Source: Chitinophaga pinensis (GTDB taxonomy: Bacteria > Bacteroidota > Bacteroidia > Chitinophagales > Chitinophagaceae). From it: a DNA stretch of 59,489 bases. The stretch lies in contig CAMBDE010000004.1 of the NCBI GenBank assembly GCA_945865295.1, forward strand, positions 1 through 59,489, written 5' to 3'. How positions within the stretch are numbered: position 1 is the stretch's first letter; each line of letters opens with the position of its first letter. Positions 25,010-34,554 of this stretch are shown piece by piece. The position numbers were made by a program, and so were the translations under genes. Under the pieces are notes generated by a model that was not told the origin of the DNA, did no database searches, and saw nothing but the letters and a program-made list of their open reading frames with translations.

Positions 25010-25646
25010 TTAAAAATGCAATTACTGTACACGGCGAACCATCAGCATCTTTAATCAATAATGGTGAAATTATTATTCTACGAGGAGAATCATTTATTTG
25101 AGTAAGATTCATATCTTCTAGGATAAGAATATCATTTTCTATCAAAAATGAAATATGTGCCTTTTTCCCCTCAAATCTATCCAACTTGCTTGTAAGTGAA
25201 ATTAAATCAAATCCGAAAACGCGCAAATATGGAAAAGTTGACCTTAATAGATTTCCGTATGAAGCGGGTATAACAGGCTGTGATTGCCAATATGATTCAT
25301 GTCCTCTTTTAGTTCCGAATCCAGTTTTAAGAATTAAAATTTCAATATCCGAAGGAAGACCTTTTATCATATTAGGTAATTCATCTATTGAACATGATAA
25401 AAACCCAATTTTTTTAAATACCCAAAATTCACTTGAATAATCGGAACAAGTGTTTCCGTTGTTAGAGAAATGACGAGGAAAGTCTATGTGGGTACCAGAA
25501 TGATTTGGCAAATTAATAACACATTCGTTTGTGGTATCTCCATTTTCAATCACCTTAATTCGATTAAAACTTATTAAATCTGATTTACCGCCATAAACTG
25601 GTGTTAGTAAATCGTAATAGTATGATAAAAAAACAATTTTATCCAT
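24999..25646 (-). CDS. cyclase-family (kynurenine-formamidase-like) metal hydrolase
   Basis: A 215-residue protein with the HSGTHIDFPRHF signature (about residues 50-61), the metal-binding HGTHxDxPxHF motif of the cyclase/arylformamidase family (PF04199). Family members cleave amides or lactones or cyclise products. Its presence in a surface-glycan operon is unusual; it might open a lactone or deformylate an acidic sugar intermediate. It follows the IMPase gene by 3 bases and overlaps the next gene. Family call firm, substrate unknown. Confidence 0.8.
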   Translation of the reverse strand: MDKIVFLSYYYDLLTPVYGGKSDLISFNRIKVIENGDTTNECVINLPNHSGTHIDFPRHFSNNGNTCSDYSSEFWVFKKIGFLSCSIDELPNMIKGLPSDIEILILKTGFGTKRGHESYWQSQPVIPASYGNLLRSTFPYLRVFGFDLISLTSKLDRFEGKKAHISFLIENDILILEDMNLTQINDSPRRIIISPLLIKDADGSPCTVIAFLNEF

Positions 25647-25649
25647 TTA

Positions 25650-26402
25650 TTATAATAATATCTTAGACACTTTGTTAAAAATATTCGAGTTAGATGCCAA
25701 TACTTCATACTGAAATGGTTTACTCATTTTTTTTAACTCATACAACCCTCCAGCAGCTTCTACGATTGCTAGACCTGCCGCAATATCCCATAAATAAATT
25801 CCTTTTTCATAGTAAACATCGAATATTCCTTCAGCTACTAAACATAACATCAAACTTGCGCATCCCAATGCTCTAATTTTTTTAAATCTCTGTACGTTAT
25901 TTACAAACGATTGAAGGTCACTTGAATTATAAGATGCTCCTGAAGGGAATCCTGTGACAAGTACAGAATTACAAATCTCAGATTCTTCAGAAACTTTAAT
26001 CTCTAAATTATTTTTACTCGCCTTATTAATAAGGTTAGTACTAAAAAAAATATTTTTAGAAATATCTAAAACGAAACCATGAACGGGAATAAAATTTTCA
26101 ACAAATGCTACGGAAATTGAATAAAATGGAAAATTTCTAGTGAAATTAAGAGTGCCATCTAACGGATCTAAAATCCAACCACAACTTATATTCTCATGTA
26201 ACTTTGACTCTTCTGATAGTACAGGAAATTCGGTTTTTTTAAGAGCATCAAAAATAAATTCATTCATTCTATGATCTACAACAGTTTTAATGTCTTTAAA
26301 TTCGTTAGTTAAAACTCCTGGATTACTTAAATGCACCAATGCAATTTCTCTTGCGTCTTCAAGTATTTGTTTAACTAAATCAATATGTTTTTGAGTTAAC
26401 AT
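25650..26402 (-). CDS. inositol-monophosphatase family phosphatase
   Basis: A 250-residue Mg-dependent phosphatase. WILDPLDGTLNF (about residues 80-91) is the metal-binding DPxDGT motif and YLWDIAAGLAIVEAAGG is the second conserved motif. The family includes inositol, fructose-1,6-bisphosphate, nucleotide and sugar-phosphate phosphatases. In this operon it most likely removes phosphate from a sugar or keto-acid intermediate. Spaced 14 bases after the Gfo/Idh gene. Confidence 0.88.
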   Translation of the reverse strand: MLTQKHIDLVKQILEDAREIALVHLSNPGVLTNEFKDIKTVVDHRMNEFIFDALKKTEFPVLSEESKLHENISCGWILDPLDGTLNFTRNFPFYSISVAFVENFIPVHGFVLDISKNIFFSTNLINKASKNNLEIKVSEESEICNSVLVTGFPSGASYNSSDLQSFVNNVQRFKKIRALGCASLMLCLVAEGIFDVYYEKGIYLWDIAAGLAIVEAAGGLYELKKMSKPFQYEVLASNSNIFNKVSKILL

Positions 26403-26416
26403 TTATATTGAATAAA

Positions 26417-27466
26417 TTAATTTAAAATATTATTTGGATTTGATATATTATATTTATTACGCCAAATCTCATCACTAAAATATATATTGTATACCAACTT
26501 CATTGTTTCTAAAGCATCATTACTAGTCCCTGATAAAATAGGCTTATTATCAATTATCGCTGAAGCAAATTCAAAAATCTCATCTTTCCATGAATTATCT
26601 TCTAAAAATCTAGTTGTTGTTTGCTCCATTTGTCCATTATCAGATTCCTCATTAATTGTCCCAATAATAATTTTTTCCTCTCCATAGCTTTTTGAACCTG
26701 ATAAAATACCATGAAGTTCAATATATCCTTTTGTAAGAGAAATTTCAAGACTAAACTTATGTTGCCATTGTGTCGCAGAAGAATGAATCATTGCTACTCT
26801 CCCTATGCTATCTTTCATAATTGCAAAAGCATTATCTTCGACATCATGATTCCAAAAATCATTTGAAACAAAGCTTTTAACCTCAACAAAATATCCGCAA
26901 AATAACCTCATTAGGTCTAGCATATGAATACCTTGGTCTAATAAGATTCCTCCACCCGCCAACTTTCGACTAGATCGCCATCCCCCTGAAAATGGGATGA
27001 CACGACTTTTCCCATATACACCTCGTAAGTTAACTATATCTCCTAATTCTCCAGATAGAATTATTTTCAACGCCAACTTTACAGAATCATGATATCTATG
27101 ATTAAATCCATATTTCAACTTCAAAGATGGATTCGCTTTTTCAACGCTAATGACTTTCTGTATTTCTTCTACATTCATCCCAGGAGGCTTTTCACAAAAT
27201 ACATGTAAATTTTTATTCAATCCCGCCATTGTAACTTCAGCAGCAATATTATTTGTAAGACAAACAAATAATATATCTAATTCTTCGCAATTTAATAAAT
27301 CTTTATAATTGCTATAACTTGATACTTCTGATAAATTGTTGTTCTCAACTTCAAAATTTTGATCGCATATAGCTACTACTTTTAATTTGGGGTGTGAGTC
27401 AATAAATAAATGTCTCCTTTTTCCAACTATTCCATATCCAGCTATTCCAACTCTTAATTTATCCAT
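26417..27466 (-). CDS. Gfo/Idh/MocA family oxidoreductase
   Basis: A 349-residue NAD(P)-dependent oxidoreductase: GIAGYGIVGKRRH Rossmann loop, FCEKPPG (the catalytic Lys of the EKP motif), GFNHRYHD, and GGILLDQGIHMLDLM (the D-x-x-x-H motif). Such enzymes oxidise or reduce hydroxyl groups on sugars and inositols. Next to an IMPase and a 2-hydroxyacid dehydrogenase it probably provides a precursor for the module's aldolase product. Direction and substrate unknown. Confidence 0.88.
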   Translation of the reverse strand: MDKLRVGIAGYGIVGKRRHLFIDSHPKLKVVAICDQNFEVENNNLSEVSSYSNYKDLLNCEELDILFVCLTNNIAAEVTMAGLNKNLHVFCEKPPGMNVEEIQKVISVEKANPSLKLKYGFNHRYHDSVKLALKIILSGELGDIVNLRGVYGKSRVIPFSGGWRSSRKLAGGGILLDQGIHMLDLMRLFCGYFVEVKSFVSNDFWNHDVEDNAFAIMKDSIGRVAMIHSSATQWQHKFSLEISLTKGYIELHGILSGSKSYGEEKIIIGTINEESDNGQMEQTTTRFLEDNSWKDEIFEFASAIIDNKPILSGTSNDALETMKLVYNIYFSDEIWRNKYNISNPNNILN

Positions 27467-27471
27467 AAAAT

Positions 27472-28401
27472 TTATTTAGTTGTTTGTTTTTTAAAATTAA
27501 GTAAATGATCAAGCGCTGACATCCCCATCGCAACTACAGCTTCATAAGAATTCCCTCCTATATGAGGAGTACATATAAAATTATTTTGCTTTAATAAGTC
27601 CAAATCATTTGGAGGCTCTTCATTATATACGTCCAAAGCTGCTCCAGATATTAGACCTTTTTCAAGTGCCTCCTTCAAATCAATTTCATTAATTATACCA
27701 CCTCTCGCAGTATTTATAATGATAGAAGATGGCTTCATTATTTCAAAAACAGAACTATTAATAAGATTTTTAGTTTCACTTGTTAGGGGAGTATGAATAG
27801 AGATGATATCTGCCTCTCTAAACATATAGTCTTTAGAAACTTGTTGCAAATCAAAACTTTCATTAATATTTTCTAAGTTAATTATATCATTAACAATTAT
27901 CTTACATCCAAATGGTTCCAATAATTTTACAAGTTCTTTCCCTATATTCCCAAAGCCTATAATTCCGACTGTTTTACCTGATAATTGAGTTCCTCCATTC
28001 TTATTCCACAATCCATCCTTTAATTGATTCGATGTAACAAAAAGATTTCGAGATAATGCTATCATAAAACCTATAGCCATTTCTGCTACCGATCGCTTGT
28101 TTACACCTCCTGTCCACCCAACCAAAATATTTCTTTTTATACAAGCATCAATATCAATGTTATCAATACCTACTCCAAACTTAGCAATCATTTTTAGATT
28201 GGGAAGTTTCGATAGTAAATCATCATCAATTTTTTCGAGTCCAACTACGATAGCTTCTGCATCTGAGAAATATTCAATTGTTTCTGGATAATTTATTCTA
28301 GTACCTTTTGAATTAAATTCTGCATCTGGAAATTCCTCAAGCAATCTCTCTACAAGAAAATTATTTTTTGAAAATGCAATATTTGCTACTTTTACCTTCA
28401 T
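27472..28401 (-). CDS. D-2-hydroxyacid dehydrogenase family protein
   Basis: A 309-residue protein of the phosphoglycerate dehydrogenase (SerA) type without the C-terminal ACT domain. GIIGFGNIGKEL binds NAD; the catalytic Arg (NTARGG), Glu (ALDVYNEEPP) and His (CTPHIGGN) are all present. It interconverts a 2-hydroxy acid and a 2-keto acid. Located between the KdsB-like and Gfo/Idh genes, with gaps of 2 and 5 bases, so it is probably a dedicated step of the same pathway, not serine biosynthesis. Confidence 0.88.
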   Translation of the reverse strand: MKVKVANIAFSKNNFLVERLLEEFPDAEFNSKGTRINYPETIEYFSDAEAIVVGLEKIDDDLLSKLPNLKMIAKFGVGIDNIDIDACIKRNILVGWTGGVNKRSVAEMAIGFMIALSRNLFVTSNQLKDGLWNKNGGTQLSGKTVGIIGFGNIGKELVKLLEPFGCKIIVNDIINLENINESFDLQQVSKDYMFREADIISIHTPLTSETKNLINSSVFEIMKPSSIIINTARGGIINEIDLKEALEKGLISGAALDVYNEEPPNDLDLLKQNNFICTPHIGGNSYEAVVAMGMSALDHLLNFKKQTTK

Positions 28402-28403
28402 AG

Positions 28404-29177
28404 TTAAACATTCTTATATTTTGGAAAAACTTTGTCATGTTTCATTTTTAATTCTACTCTGTTTAAATCATCGGGGATATCAATTGCATCAACCTCAAAA
28501 GTCGTTTCAACCATATTTATAGTAATCCCATTTTCTAAAAAACGATTCATATCTACTGATTCAATAATTTCAAGTTCTGAAGGAGCAAGTTCGACAAAAC
28601 GTAATAACGCTTGGCGAGTAAATCCAATAAGACCTAATTGACGATAATAGTTAATGTTGCCGTTAAATTTTTCCGATGATGGAATTGGCTCTCTGGACAT
28701 ATACAAGGCATTTCCTTCAATAGAATTAACGACCTTAACATTATTCGAATTATTGATTTCATCTTTAGATTTCAGAGATACCATTAGATTTGAAACTTGA
28801 CTTTTTCCTTCAATTAAGGGAGCAGCAACCTGTTTAATCATCTCCGGGTCTATTAAAGGCTCGTCACCTTGAATCATAATAATAATATCATATTTAACAC
28901 CAGGATTGGCCCTTTCTATTTCTATAAGAGCTTCCGCCGTTCTTTCGGTAGCACGTTCGTGCTTATCTGAAGTCATAACTGCTGTGCCCCCAATTGAATT
29001 TATATAGTCTAAAATTGAAAAATCACAAGTTGCAACAATCGTTTCATCCAATAAATCACACAATTTGCTCCTTAAATAGCAATGTTCAACCATTGGCATT
29101 CCCAAAATCTTTACCATTGGCTTGTTTGGAAATCTACTTGCAGCCATCCTAGCTGGAATTACCCCGAGAATTTTCAT
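28404..29177 (-). CDS. KdsB-like CMP-ulosonate cytidylyltransferase (module A)
   Basis: A 257-residue enzyme with the 3-deoxy-manno-octulosonate cytidylyltransferase pattern: VIPARMAASRFPNKPM, IVATCD, IMIQGDEPLIDPEM, and a C-terminal ESVDMNRFLENG. It couples CTP to a 2-keto-3-deoxy sugar acid. A second paralogue (34541-35275) exists in the same locus. Its ATG overlaps the aldolase stop by 4 bases (ATGA), so the acid it activates is probably made by that aldolase rather than being Kdo. Confidence 0.87.
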   Translation of the reverse strand: MKILGVIPARMAASRFPNKPMVKILGMPMVEHCYLRSKLCDLLDETIVATCDFSILDYINSIGGTAVMTSDKHERATERTAEALIEIERANPGVKYDIIIMIQGDEPLIDPEMIKQVAAPLIEGKSQVSNLMVSLKSKDEINNSNNVKVVNSIEGNALYMSREPIPSSEKFNGNINYYRQLGLIGFTRQALLRFVELAPSELEIIESVDMNRFLENGITINMVETTFEVDAIDIPDDLNRVELKMKHDKVFPKYKNV

Positions 29178-29914
29178 GTTTTTCGTAATTTTAATTGATT
29201 TCTAATCATTTGTCCTAAAAAATTTAAATCAAAACTAAATGCTATAAAATTATACCCATTATTAATCTTATCATTAACTAAATTAAAATCAGGTGGAACT
29301 ATATGGAAACCAATAAGCTTATCATACCTTTTGGCTATAATTTCATATCTTTTAATTAACTCAATAACTTCAGGGTCATCCCAACAACCAGGTTTTCCGA
29401 TTGAGCCAGATAAATCATAAGGTCCAATAAAAGTGCCATCTATACCTTCTAGATTAAGTATTAAGTCTAGTTCATCAATTGCCTTAAAGTGTTCGATCTG
29501 AACAATTAATTTTATATTATTTAATGTTTCGTTTTTATATTTATTAAAACTAAAGCCATAACCCTGAGCTCGAGCCAGTCCAACTCCCCTAGTGCCGATT
29601 GGAGGGTATTTTACAGCATTTAAAGCTTTTAATGCCTCTTGTGATGAATTAACTGAAGGTACAATGATTCCATCAGGTCCTGCATCAAGAACTCGTTTAA
29701 TTATAAGCGGATTATTTTCACCAACTCTTACATAAGCTTTCAAACCTTTTCCCTGGATTGCTATAATTAAATTTAACATTTCAGAATAATCGATTGTAGT
29801 ATGTTCCAGATCAATACACAACCAATCGAAACCTGAATCTGCCATTACTTCAACAATAGAAGAATGAGCAATTGTAATCCATGACCCAATTGTACAATTA
29901 TTAAAATTATTCAT
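29174..29914 (-). CDS. HpcH/HpaI-family pyruvate aldolase (module A)
   Basis: A 246-residue class II aldolase of the HpcH/HpaI/citrate-lyase type: CIDLEHTTIDY with the catalytic His, VRVGENNPLIIKRVLDAGPDGIIVP, GTRGVGLARAQGYG, IVQIEHFKAI (metal Glu) and GPYDLSGSIG (metal Asp). Such enzymes join or cleave pyruvate and an aldehyde, giving 4-hydroxy-2-keto acids. Beside a CMP-transferase, a synthetic direction making a 2-keto-3-deoxy sugar acid is attractive but unproven. Starts 25 bases after the FkbM-type gene. Confidence 0.85.
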   Translation of the reverse strand: MNNFNNCTIGSWITIAHSSIVEVMADSGFDWLCIDLEHTTIDYSEMLNLIIAIQGKGLKAYVRVGENNPLIIKRVLDAGPDGIIVPSVNSSQEALKALNAVKYPPIGTRGVGLARAQGYGFSFNKYKNETLNNIKLIVQIEHFKAIDELDLILNLEGIDGTFIGPYDLSGSIGKPGCWDDPEVIELIKRYEIIAKRYDKLIGFHIVPPDFNLVNDKINNGYNFIAFSFDLNFLGQMIRNQLKLRKT

Positions 29915-29939
29915 ATATGTAAATTAAAACTATACATTA

Positions 29940-30731
29940 CTATCGAATCCAAATTTGATTTGGAGATCCATCTCTTCCTTTTAAATATTCAGAATTAAAT
30001 GACATTTTTTTTAAGCCAGATTTTTCCAACACATCTTCACAAGTTAATTTTCTAATTTCCCAATTTTCCGATATTTCAATTAATAACCCTTTAATTCTAC
30101 ACAAAACATCAGTAGCACCCTGTAATATTAATAATTCAATACCATCAACATCAATTTTCACATAATCAGGAAAATCTAGTTTTAAATTTTGAACAGCCTC
30201 ATCTAAAGAGATTGAAAAAATTGGATATTTATATATAATTTTCATTTCTTCGCCATTTTCACCATATGTTTTATCAAATGTTGACAAGGCCCCACCCCAA
30301 TTTTCAGAACTCATATTCAAAATGCCCTTCCCCATAATATTATTAACTGCAAAAGGCATTATTGTAATATCATTATTTAAGTTATTCAAGAAAATATTTC
30401 TTGAAAGCACCTCTAAATTAAAGACTGAAGGCTCAAAAGCAAAAACCTGACAATTACGAGATTTTGCAGCATGTATTGAATACAACCCAATATTAGCACC
30501 AATATCCCAAAAAATTGAACCTTCTAAAAACGAATCAATCCAAAATAATGTTTCAGGTTCTTTCGAACTAAAGGTTTTAGCTCTATATCTACAAAGCTGA
30601 TTGGGCGCCGAAAAATTATATTCTATACCATTCCTCTCTATCAAAATAGTTTTTTTACGAACATAGTTCACAAAATTTTCGCTAAAAAAAAACATTTTGT
30701 AAAGTGATTTTAAAATTATTTTAAATTTCAT
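29940..30731 (-). CDS. FkbM family methyltransferase
   Basis: A 263-residue SAM methyltransferase: FWDIGANIGLYSIHAAK (motif I) and FAFEPSVFNLEVLSRNI, then PDYVKIDVDGIELLILQGA, the FkbM signature (KIDVEG-like). Probably O-methylates a sugar hydroxyl or a carboxylate of the glycan. Its ATG overlaps the stop of the upstream transferase gene by 4 bases (ATGA), so it is tightly co-translated. Confidence 0.9.
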   Translation of the reverse strand: MKFKIILKSLYKMFFFSENFVNYVRKKTILIERNGIEYNFSAPNQLCRYRAKTFSSKEPETLFWIDSFLEGSIFWDIGANIGLYSIHAAKSRNCQVFAFEPSVFNLEVLSRNIFLNNLNNDITIMPFAVNNIMGKGILNMSSENWGGALSTFDKTYGENGEEMKIIYKYPIFSISLDEAVQNLKLDFPDYVKIDVDGIELLILQGATDVLCRIKGLLIEISENWEIRKLTCEDVLEKSGLKKMSFNSEYLKGRDGSPNQIWIR

Positions 30732-31981
30732 GATTTACTATTTTTAAATTGGTTATTAATTTCAGAACTCAAAAAGTTTACGATTCTTTCAGAAGATTTT
30801 ACAGGTAAAAAACAATCTAAAAAGTCATTGTACATTTTAGAATAATTTGACTCTTTAGATAAGAGATCTATAAATTCGTTTATATTACTAAACTTATTGC
30901 AATAATCATCAATCCAGGTTTTCGATAATGATGAATCTGTAAAGTATACACTTTTAAAATATTCATCTTGTCTTTCAAAAGACTTTAAAAAAGAATTTGG
31001 TAAAAATAAAAAAGATGGTTTTTGTAAGGCAATTGTTTTAAGTATGGATGTGCTCAGAAAAGTAATTACAAAATCAACTTTTTTAGCTAAAATCTCTATG
31101 GATATATCTGAAATTTCAAAAAAACCAGAATTTGTAATTAATAAATCATCGAAATAATTTCGACAATCGTTAGGATGGTATTTCAATATTACTTTATAAC
31201 CATTTAGGATTAAATCAGAAATAATTTTTTTGCTCTCTTCTATTATTTTAAAATCTTTATATATCGTATTATTTGAGTTTACCATTATAAACAAAATAAT
31301 CATCTTATTTTGTTTACATCTGTATGATTCGGGTAATACAATATCATCTAAATAATCTACTTCAAGGCTCGGACAACCAAGAAATTTTACATTTGGATGA
31401 GCATTTGAGTTAAAAATTTCTTGATATTCAGTCTTTGAGCTCGTAAAAAAAAGATCAAATGGATAAATTATTTTCTGATACCAATGAGGCCATACTACCA
31501 ATGGGGTCCCTATAAATAGTGCCTTGCTTAATCGAGCTTTGTTATAAAAACATGCCTCAAGTTTATCAATGGGTATACCAGGATAATTACTAGCTATAAT
31601 AATGTCGTATCTATCACATATTTTTGAAATAGAATCAACATATATATTAAACATAAAAGTATTTAATATATACGCAAGTAATTGCAAAATTCTACGAATA
31701 ATCGTATCTATATAAAAGCAACTAAACTGTTTATATAATTTATAAATTTTAACAAATGACTTAAAAGGATATAAATCATCCCTATAAATTATATTGTAAT
31801 TTCTATATGTTGCAATTAATTCTAGTTTTTTTGTAAATACTGTCTCAAAACTATAAATATTCATTAAAAAAAAGGTAACAGGATAACCTTTATTTCTAAA
31901 ACCCAAAGCTATTGGCATTTTCAAATCTAAATCAAGAGCAGTTCTGCTATTTGAAAAAATTAAAATTGATTTAATTGCCAA
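30728..31981 (-). CDS. GT-B-like transferase, capsule/Kdo-transferase type
   Basis: A 417-residue protein likely to be a GT-B glycosyltransferase. It has LVVWPHWYQ, FFTSSKTEYQEIF, FLGCPSLEVDYL, VILKYHPNDCRNYF and a donor-site-like DFVITFLSTSILKTIALQKPSFLF. These fit the CDP-glycerol/Kdo/polysialyl transferase superfamily better than classical family 4. Start is a TTG at 31981 (no close ATG). In context between the two aldolase-KdsB modules it could attach one of the acidic sugars. Confidence 0.6.
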   Translation of the reverse strand: MAIKSILIFSNSRTALDLDLKMPIALGFRNKGYPVTFFLMNIYSFETVFTKKLELIATYRNYNIIYRDDLYPFKSFVKIYKLYKQFSCFYIDTIIRRILQLLAYILNTFMFNIYVDSISKICDRYDIIIASNYPGIPIDKLEACFYNKARLSKALFIGTPLVVWPHWYQKIIYPFDLFFTSSKTEYQEIFNSNAHPNVKFLGCPSLEVDYLDDIVLPESYRCKQNKMIILFIMVNSNNTIYKDFKIIEESKKIISDLILNGYKVILKYHPNDCRNYFDDLLITNSGFFEISDISIEILAKKVDFVITFLSTSILKTIALQKPSFLFLPNSFLKSFERQDEYFKSVYFTDSSLSKTWIDDYCNKFSNINEFIDLLSKESNYSKMYNDFLDCFLPVKSSERIVNFLSSEINNQFKNSKS

Positions 31982-32007
31982 AATTAGAATTTATAAGTAA
32001 AAACATA

Positions 32008-33918
32008 TTAACTATGAAGTACTTCATTTTCAATTATACTTCGAAAACGAACAATTGAATTATTATCTTGAAAATTATCAAATTCGTTAATAATATTTTT
32101 CCAATCTCCAAGATCTCGAAACTCATTAAAACCAAATCTAAATTGTTTAATTGCATAAACAATACTTTCTATTGAATCAAATTCAATCATTGATTTAGAA
32201 TATAAGTTGTCAAAATTAGACTTTATTTTATCCTTATTTAATAAAACGCATCTCTTTCCTGAAATAGCCGCTTCTAGTCCTGCTGTGGCTCCATATTTAT
32301 GAGATATACAAATATCCGAAATTAAAGCAGCCTCAGTCGGCAAAATATCATTCCTTGTGTACATAAGTCCTTCATTAAGCTCAATGTACCTACCTGTAGC
32401 AAGAGCCAATTTAAACAGATGATTATTCGAATACCAATTTGAAGGAGAATATTTTGTAAACTGAGACTTAACAACTAGACCAAAAGTTTTGTCATCTAGT
32501 ATAAGATTGATTAAAACTAGTAATTCAGATAAATGTTCTTCATGTTTTACGTGACCCCATTTATTATTGTCAACTCGTTCATCAAAATAACATATTGTAA
32601 ATTTAACTCCTTTATTTTGTAACTTACAGCGATATAATTCTACTCTTGAAACAATAATATTTTTAACGTAACTAAATAGATACCCTGTAGATATATATTG
32701 TTTTGAATTTATGTTGCCATAGTTAAAAATAGGCTTATATAAATCAGAAAATAACAAAAACTTATCTACTTTAATTGTCATTAAAGTAGAATAAAAGGGC
32801 AGATTAGAGTATTGATAAGAAATAGTCTTAACACCCAATTTACCTGAAATTAGTGATGAAGCATCAGAATAAGGGTTATGAGGTTCCCCAATTAAAATAA
32901 CCTTTACATTTAAACTATGAATTAAATTTTCTAAAAAATCAGCTCTATTATTCAAATCATTTAAAACAAATAATGAGTGCCTTTCATAACTATTATAAAT
33001 AAATAAAAGCTTTAGTCTTGAAAGAGAAAATACTTTAATGATTTGTTTTAAAAATGCAATTATATATTTCTTTAAAGAAAAACCATATGGAATATCATAA
33101 ACATTAAATTTCTTTAGTTCTCCAAAATCTAATGCTTTATCCATTATGCTCTTCCGATTCTTAGGTTTCCCAATTTTACTTAAAATAAATGTACGAAAAC
33201 CAGGATTAATTTTTTCCCTGTCAACCCAATGAGGTTGACCTCTTAAGCTAAGATCTGAACGTAAGGTATCGGTTTGAAAAGTTAATACAGAAGGTAACCC
33301 ATCATTAATTATACTATTTTCCTTTCTCCATTTTTTAAACTCTAGAAATCTTAACAAGATTGATCCAAGATCAGTATATAAAACACTTATTAATTGAAAA
33401 AAAGTGAAATCAAAACGTGAATAGTAATTAAAATTTATTTCAGTAAATTTTTTATTAATAAAAATAGTTTCAAATTTTAATGGTTTTTTTATGATTAAAT
33501 GCGCTTTGCAATTTACCGTTAATGCCTCAACAACCATTGCTCTAAGTACCAGATAATACATTTCAGAATAAATTTGCTTTGAAAGAAATATTCTAAACAC
33601 ATCAATGTCATAGTTTGGCTTAAAAACACTAACGATTGATTTCGATTTTATTAAATTCTCAGTCGCATCGAAAGATAAAATAGATGATAGGCGAAGAGAC
33701 GCAATTGTAATTGATTCTCCATCAAGACTTTTTAAGTTTCCAGCAAAAAAATTTACCTCATCAATTTTATACCCTAAAAAAATTAATATGAACTTTAAAA
33801 AACGTCTTTTAAATGTATCATTATTCTCAAGAGTAAGGATTCTCTTTTCATAATTGCTTATCAATAAATGATAACAGGAAGAAAATGAGAGCTCATCTAA
33901 AAACAATTGTTTATTCAT
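32008..33918 (-). CDS. large GT-B-like surface carbohydrate protein
   Basis: A 636-residue soluble or peripheral protein. N-terminal third unrecognised. The C-terminal half has ILIGEPHNPYSDASSLIS, TISYQYSNL, YISTGYLFSY and HKYGATAGLEAAISGKRCVLLN, which resemble the donor-binding half of capsular GT-B transferases. It may be a Kdo/ulosonate transferase or a glycerophosphotransferase-like enzyme. Located 21 bases after the HAD phosphatase gene of module B. Confidence 0.55.
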   Translation of the reverse strand: MNKQLFLDELSFSSCYHLLISNYEKRILTLENNDTFKRRFLKFILIFLGYKIDEVNFFAGNLKSLDGESITIASLRLSSILSFDATENLIKSKSIVSVFKPNYDIDVFRIFLSKQIYSEMYYLVLRAMVVEALTVNCKAHLIIKKPLKFETIFINKKFTEINFNYYSRFDFTFFQLISVLYTDLGSILLRFLEFKKWRKENSIINDGLPSVLTFQTDTLRSDLSLRGQPHWVDREKINPGFRTFILSKIGKPKNRKSIMDKALDFGELKKFNVYDIPYGFSLKKYIIAFLKQIIKVFSLSRLKLLFIYNSYERHSLFVLNDLNNRADFLENLIHSLNVKVILIGEPHNPYSDASSLISGKLGVKTISYQYSNLPFYSTLMTIKVDKFLLFSDLYKPIFNYGNINSKQYISTGYLFSYVKNIIVSRVELYRCKLQNKGVKFTICYFDERVDNNKWGHVKHEEHLSELLVLINLILDDKTFGLVVKSQFTKYSPSNWYSNNHLFKLALATGRYIELNEGLMYTRNDILPTEAALISDICISHKYGATAGLEAAISGKRCVLLNKDKIKSNFDNLYSKSMIEFDSIESIVYAIKQFRFGFNEFRDLGDWKNIINEFDNFQDNNSIVRFRSIIENEVLHS

Positions 33919-33939
33919 CGTTTATTAAAAATAATCCGT

Positions 33940-34554
33940 CTAAAATATATAATTAATATCATCAAGATATATAAGGCTCGGATTGTTGAAAGAGAGAAAA
34001 TGAATTTTATTATGTTTTGCAGCTTCATAATCGTTTATGGAATCCCCTATTAAAATACATTGTCCTATTTCAAAGTTATTGTGATTTAATATATTTGAAA
34101 CTAATTCATTTTTTGGAGTTGGGGACCCATAAATGCCCTTAAAGTATATTGACAACAAAAGTTCATCACATAAAAACCTTAATTCGTTTTGATCTGAACC
34201 TGAGACTATATACATTTTAATTTTACCATAATACAATTTTACAAAATCGAGAGTCTGTTGAATTAACAATTCTCGATTCAATAATAATTCTCTCATAATT
34301 ATAGAAAAGGAATCCGATAATTTTAAAATATCGTAATCTGAAATTTTTTCTCTTCTAATGTTTTCAAAAAAATGTCGAAATTTAACGTAACGTGATAATC
34401 CTCCATTTTCTCTATGAAAAGATAAAAGATCTTCGACCTCCTTTTTTGGAAAATCCTTTAAAACTTTTTGAAATCCTATATCACGAATCGAATTAGAGTC
34501 TAATAATACACCGTCAAAATCCCAAAATATAACTTTATACTTACTTAAGCTCAT
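33940..34554 (-). CDS. HAD-family phosphatase (module B)
   Basis: A 204-residue haloacid-dehalogenase phosphatase: FWDFDGVLLDSNSI (nucleophile Asp), YIVSGSDQNEL (motif II), and ILIGDSINDYEAAKHNKI (motif IV). The ATG at 34554 (MSLSKYKVIFWDFDG) is chosen over an upstream TTG. Likely a sugar or ulosonate phosphatase, analogous to the 8-phosphate phosphatase in Kdo synthesis but of the beta-phosphoglucomutase-like subtype. Start overlaps the KdsB gene by 14 bases. Confidence 0.82.
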   Translation of the reverse strand: MSLSKYKVIFWDFDGVLLDSNSIRDIGFQKVLKDFPKKEVEDLLSFHRENGGLSRYVKFRHFFENIRREKISDYDILKLSDSFSIIMRELLLNRELLIQQTLDFVKLYYGKIKMYIVSGSDQNELRFLCDELLLSIYFKGIYGSPTPKNELVSNILNHNNFEIGQCILIGDSINDYEAAKHNKIHFLSFNNPSLIYLDDINYIF

